The position numbers were made by a program, and so were the translations under genes. The notes under the pieces were generated by a model. The model was not told where the DNA came from. It saw only the letters and a program-made list of their open reading frames with translations, and made no database searches. A stretch of 64,000 bases of DNA from Endozoicomonas_A sp049275935 (GTDB lineage: Bacteria; Pseudomonadota; Gammaproteobacteria; Pseudomonadales; Endozoicomonadaceae), in the NCBI RefSeq assembly GCF_049275935.1, contig NZ_CP184830.1, positions 3,224,001-3,288,000 on the forward strand, in the 5' to 3' direction. Positions 63,376-64,000 of the stretch are shown in pieces (positions within the stretch are counted from its first letter, which is position 1; every line of letters starts with the position of its first letter).

Positions 63376-63825
63376 GTGATGATTTTTCAGGGACATATTT
63401 TTGAACCTCGAACATCTAAAATAGTGTGAATAGGTTTAAGAGGGTTCTAAATAGTCCTGTCTTGCCAATACTCAAAAAAAGTAATTATACCACTATAAAA
63501 AAGGGAACCTTAATTTGAAAAATCTATCTGCTGGTTTTCTTTCTGACACTTATACTCATCGGCTTTCATATCAGCATATTGTGTTCACCCTATGACTGAA
63601 GCAAGATCAAAGTATTGAGTCAGCAATGAGCCAGACAATAGTAATGTTATTGAGCTGTGGAGGGACGGTTGTTATCCCGATAGCTGGCTAAAAAGAAACG
63701 CTATGATGATATGCGAACTTTCAAGCATTTATAGAGTTAATGGCCAGTTACCTAAAGCAACCATGCACTCGCTTTGCAAGTTAAGAATAAACCGGACTAG
63801 TAGAGATGGAGTGGAGTAGCTTCCT
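63376..63825. other. 450-bp AT-rich region, no gene seen
   Basis: Frames are short and interrupted. Lies between the livH fragment and a resolvase gene. It may be the end of a mobile element that truncated livH. Confidence 0.45.
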
Positions 63826-64000
63826 CTATGTCCTTGTGCCCACGATGTTATAGAGAGTCTGCCTGCTAATGCCGTACTCATGAGCCAGTGCTTTCTTTTG
63901 TTCACCGGCACTTACTCGGTCTTTCAATTCAGCTACTTGTTTTTCTGTTAGCTTGGGCATGGCTCCGATCTGTTTGCCTTTCTTCCTGGCGGACACAATA
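63826..64000 (-). CDS. serine recombinase/resolvase, C-terminal part (start beyond the window)
   Basis: 58 residues visible: RKKGKQIGAMPKLTEKQVAE, LKDRVSAGEQKKALAHEYGI, SRQTLYNIVGTRT and stop. This is the C-terminal helix-turn-helix of Tn3-type resolvases and invertases. The catalytic N-terminal domain lies outside the window. It suggests a transposon or integrative element at the right edge. Confidence 0.85.
   Translation of the reverse strand, partial: IVSARKKGKQIGAMPKLTEKQVAELKDRVSAGEQKKALAHEYGISRQTLYNIVGTRT

Overview
The window looks like the chromosome of a gammaproteobacterium of the Oceanospirillales/Endozoicomonas type. This rests on protein character and gene order (zapA next to 6S RNA and ygfB-ubiH-ubiI; ftsY-ftsE-ftsX-rpoH; ratA-ratB facing bamE and fur) and on a gammaproteobacterial 16S/23S/5S operon. 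I ran no database search, so the genus is an inference. Housekeeping genes are interleaved with an unusually large amount of mobile and broken DNA: an ISAs1 element, an IscB element, MITE-like repeats, a rebuilt group II intron, rRNA intervening sequences and many toxin-antitoxin fragments.

Layout. 1-2.5 kb: ISAs1 transposase inserted in a HEPN-type gene, an MNT nucleotidyltransferase, and vapB with a truncated vapC. 2.5-9.9 kb: exopolysaccharide genes (UDP-glucose dehydrogenase, tyrosine autokinase, Wza-like export protein, outer-membrane barrel). 10-14.2 kb: smpB, a sodium:neurotransmitter-type symporter, ratA-ratB, bamE, fur. 14.2-17 kb: accessory patch with a PIN-type gene cut by a MITE, an AT-rich unknown gene, a second MITE, a HEPN fragment and DUF29. 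17.1-36.5 kb: conserved core with 6S RNA, zapA, ygfB, ubiH, ubiI, an acid phosphatase, LysR/azoR/pirin, yfhL-coaD, an aldehyde dehydrogenase with a TetR regulator, mdh, rsmD, ftsYEX and rpoH. 37.2-43.5 kb: an rRNA operon with three tandem promoters, no spacer tRNA, and a 23S gene carrying two intervening sequences, one with its S23-type protein gene. 43.5-45.5 kb: a group II intron placed directly after the rRNA terminator; its reverse transcriptase has been replaced by an unknown gene on the opposite strand. 45.5-49.5 kb: ilvA, rpiA and livK.

49.6-63.4 kb is a defence island on the minus strand: hsdM - mini-DUF1016 - hsdS - wHTH/nucleotidyltransferase - HEPN-like - DUF1016 - [IscB element] - hsdR, followed by another intact DUF1016 gene. 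The part from hsdR to hsdM is flanked by 96-bp direct repeats (about 95% identical). These repeats carry the start region of livH, so the island has split livK from livH; only the first 36 or so livH codons remain on the right. The IscB element sits inside the 3' end of a DUF1016 nuclease gene. Its right flank restores the reading frame, apart from one missing base, and begins with ATAAA, directly after the bases that would be the omega-RNA guide. The operon also contains a 25-bp palindrome in three places (a fourth copy lies elsewhere) and a 22-bp repeat upstream of both the nucleotidyltransferase/wHTH gene and hsdR, which suggests shared control.

The strongest candidates for something not previously described are the type I R-M operon that encodes a nuclease-deleted DUF1016 between HsdM and HsdS, together with HEPN/MNT and IscB, and the group II intron carrying a foreign antisense gene.
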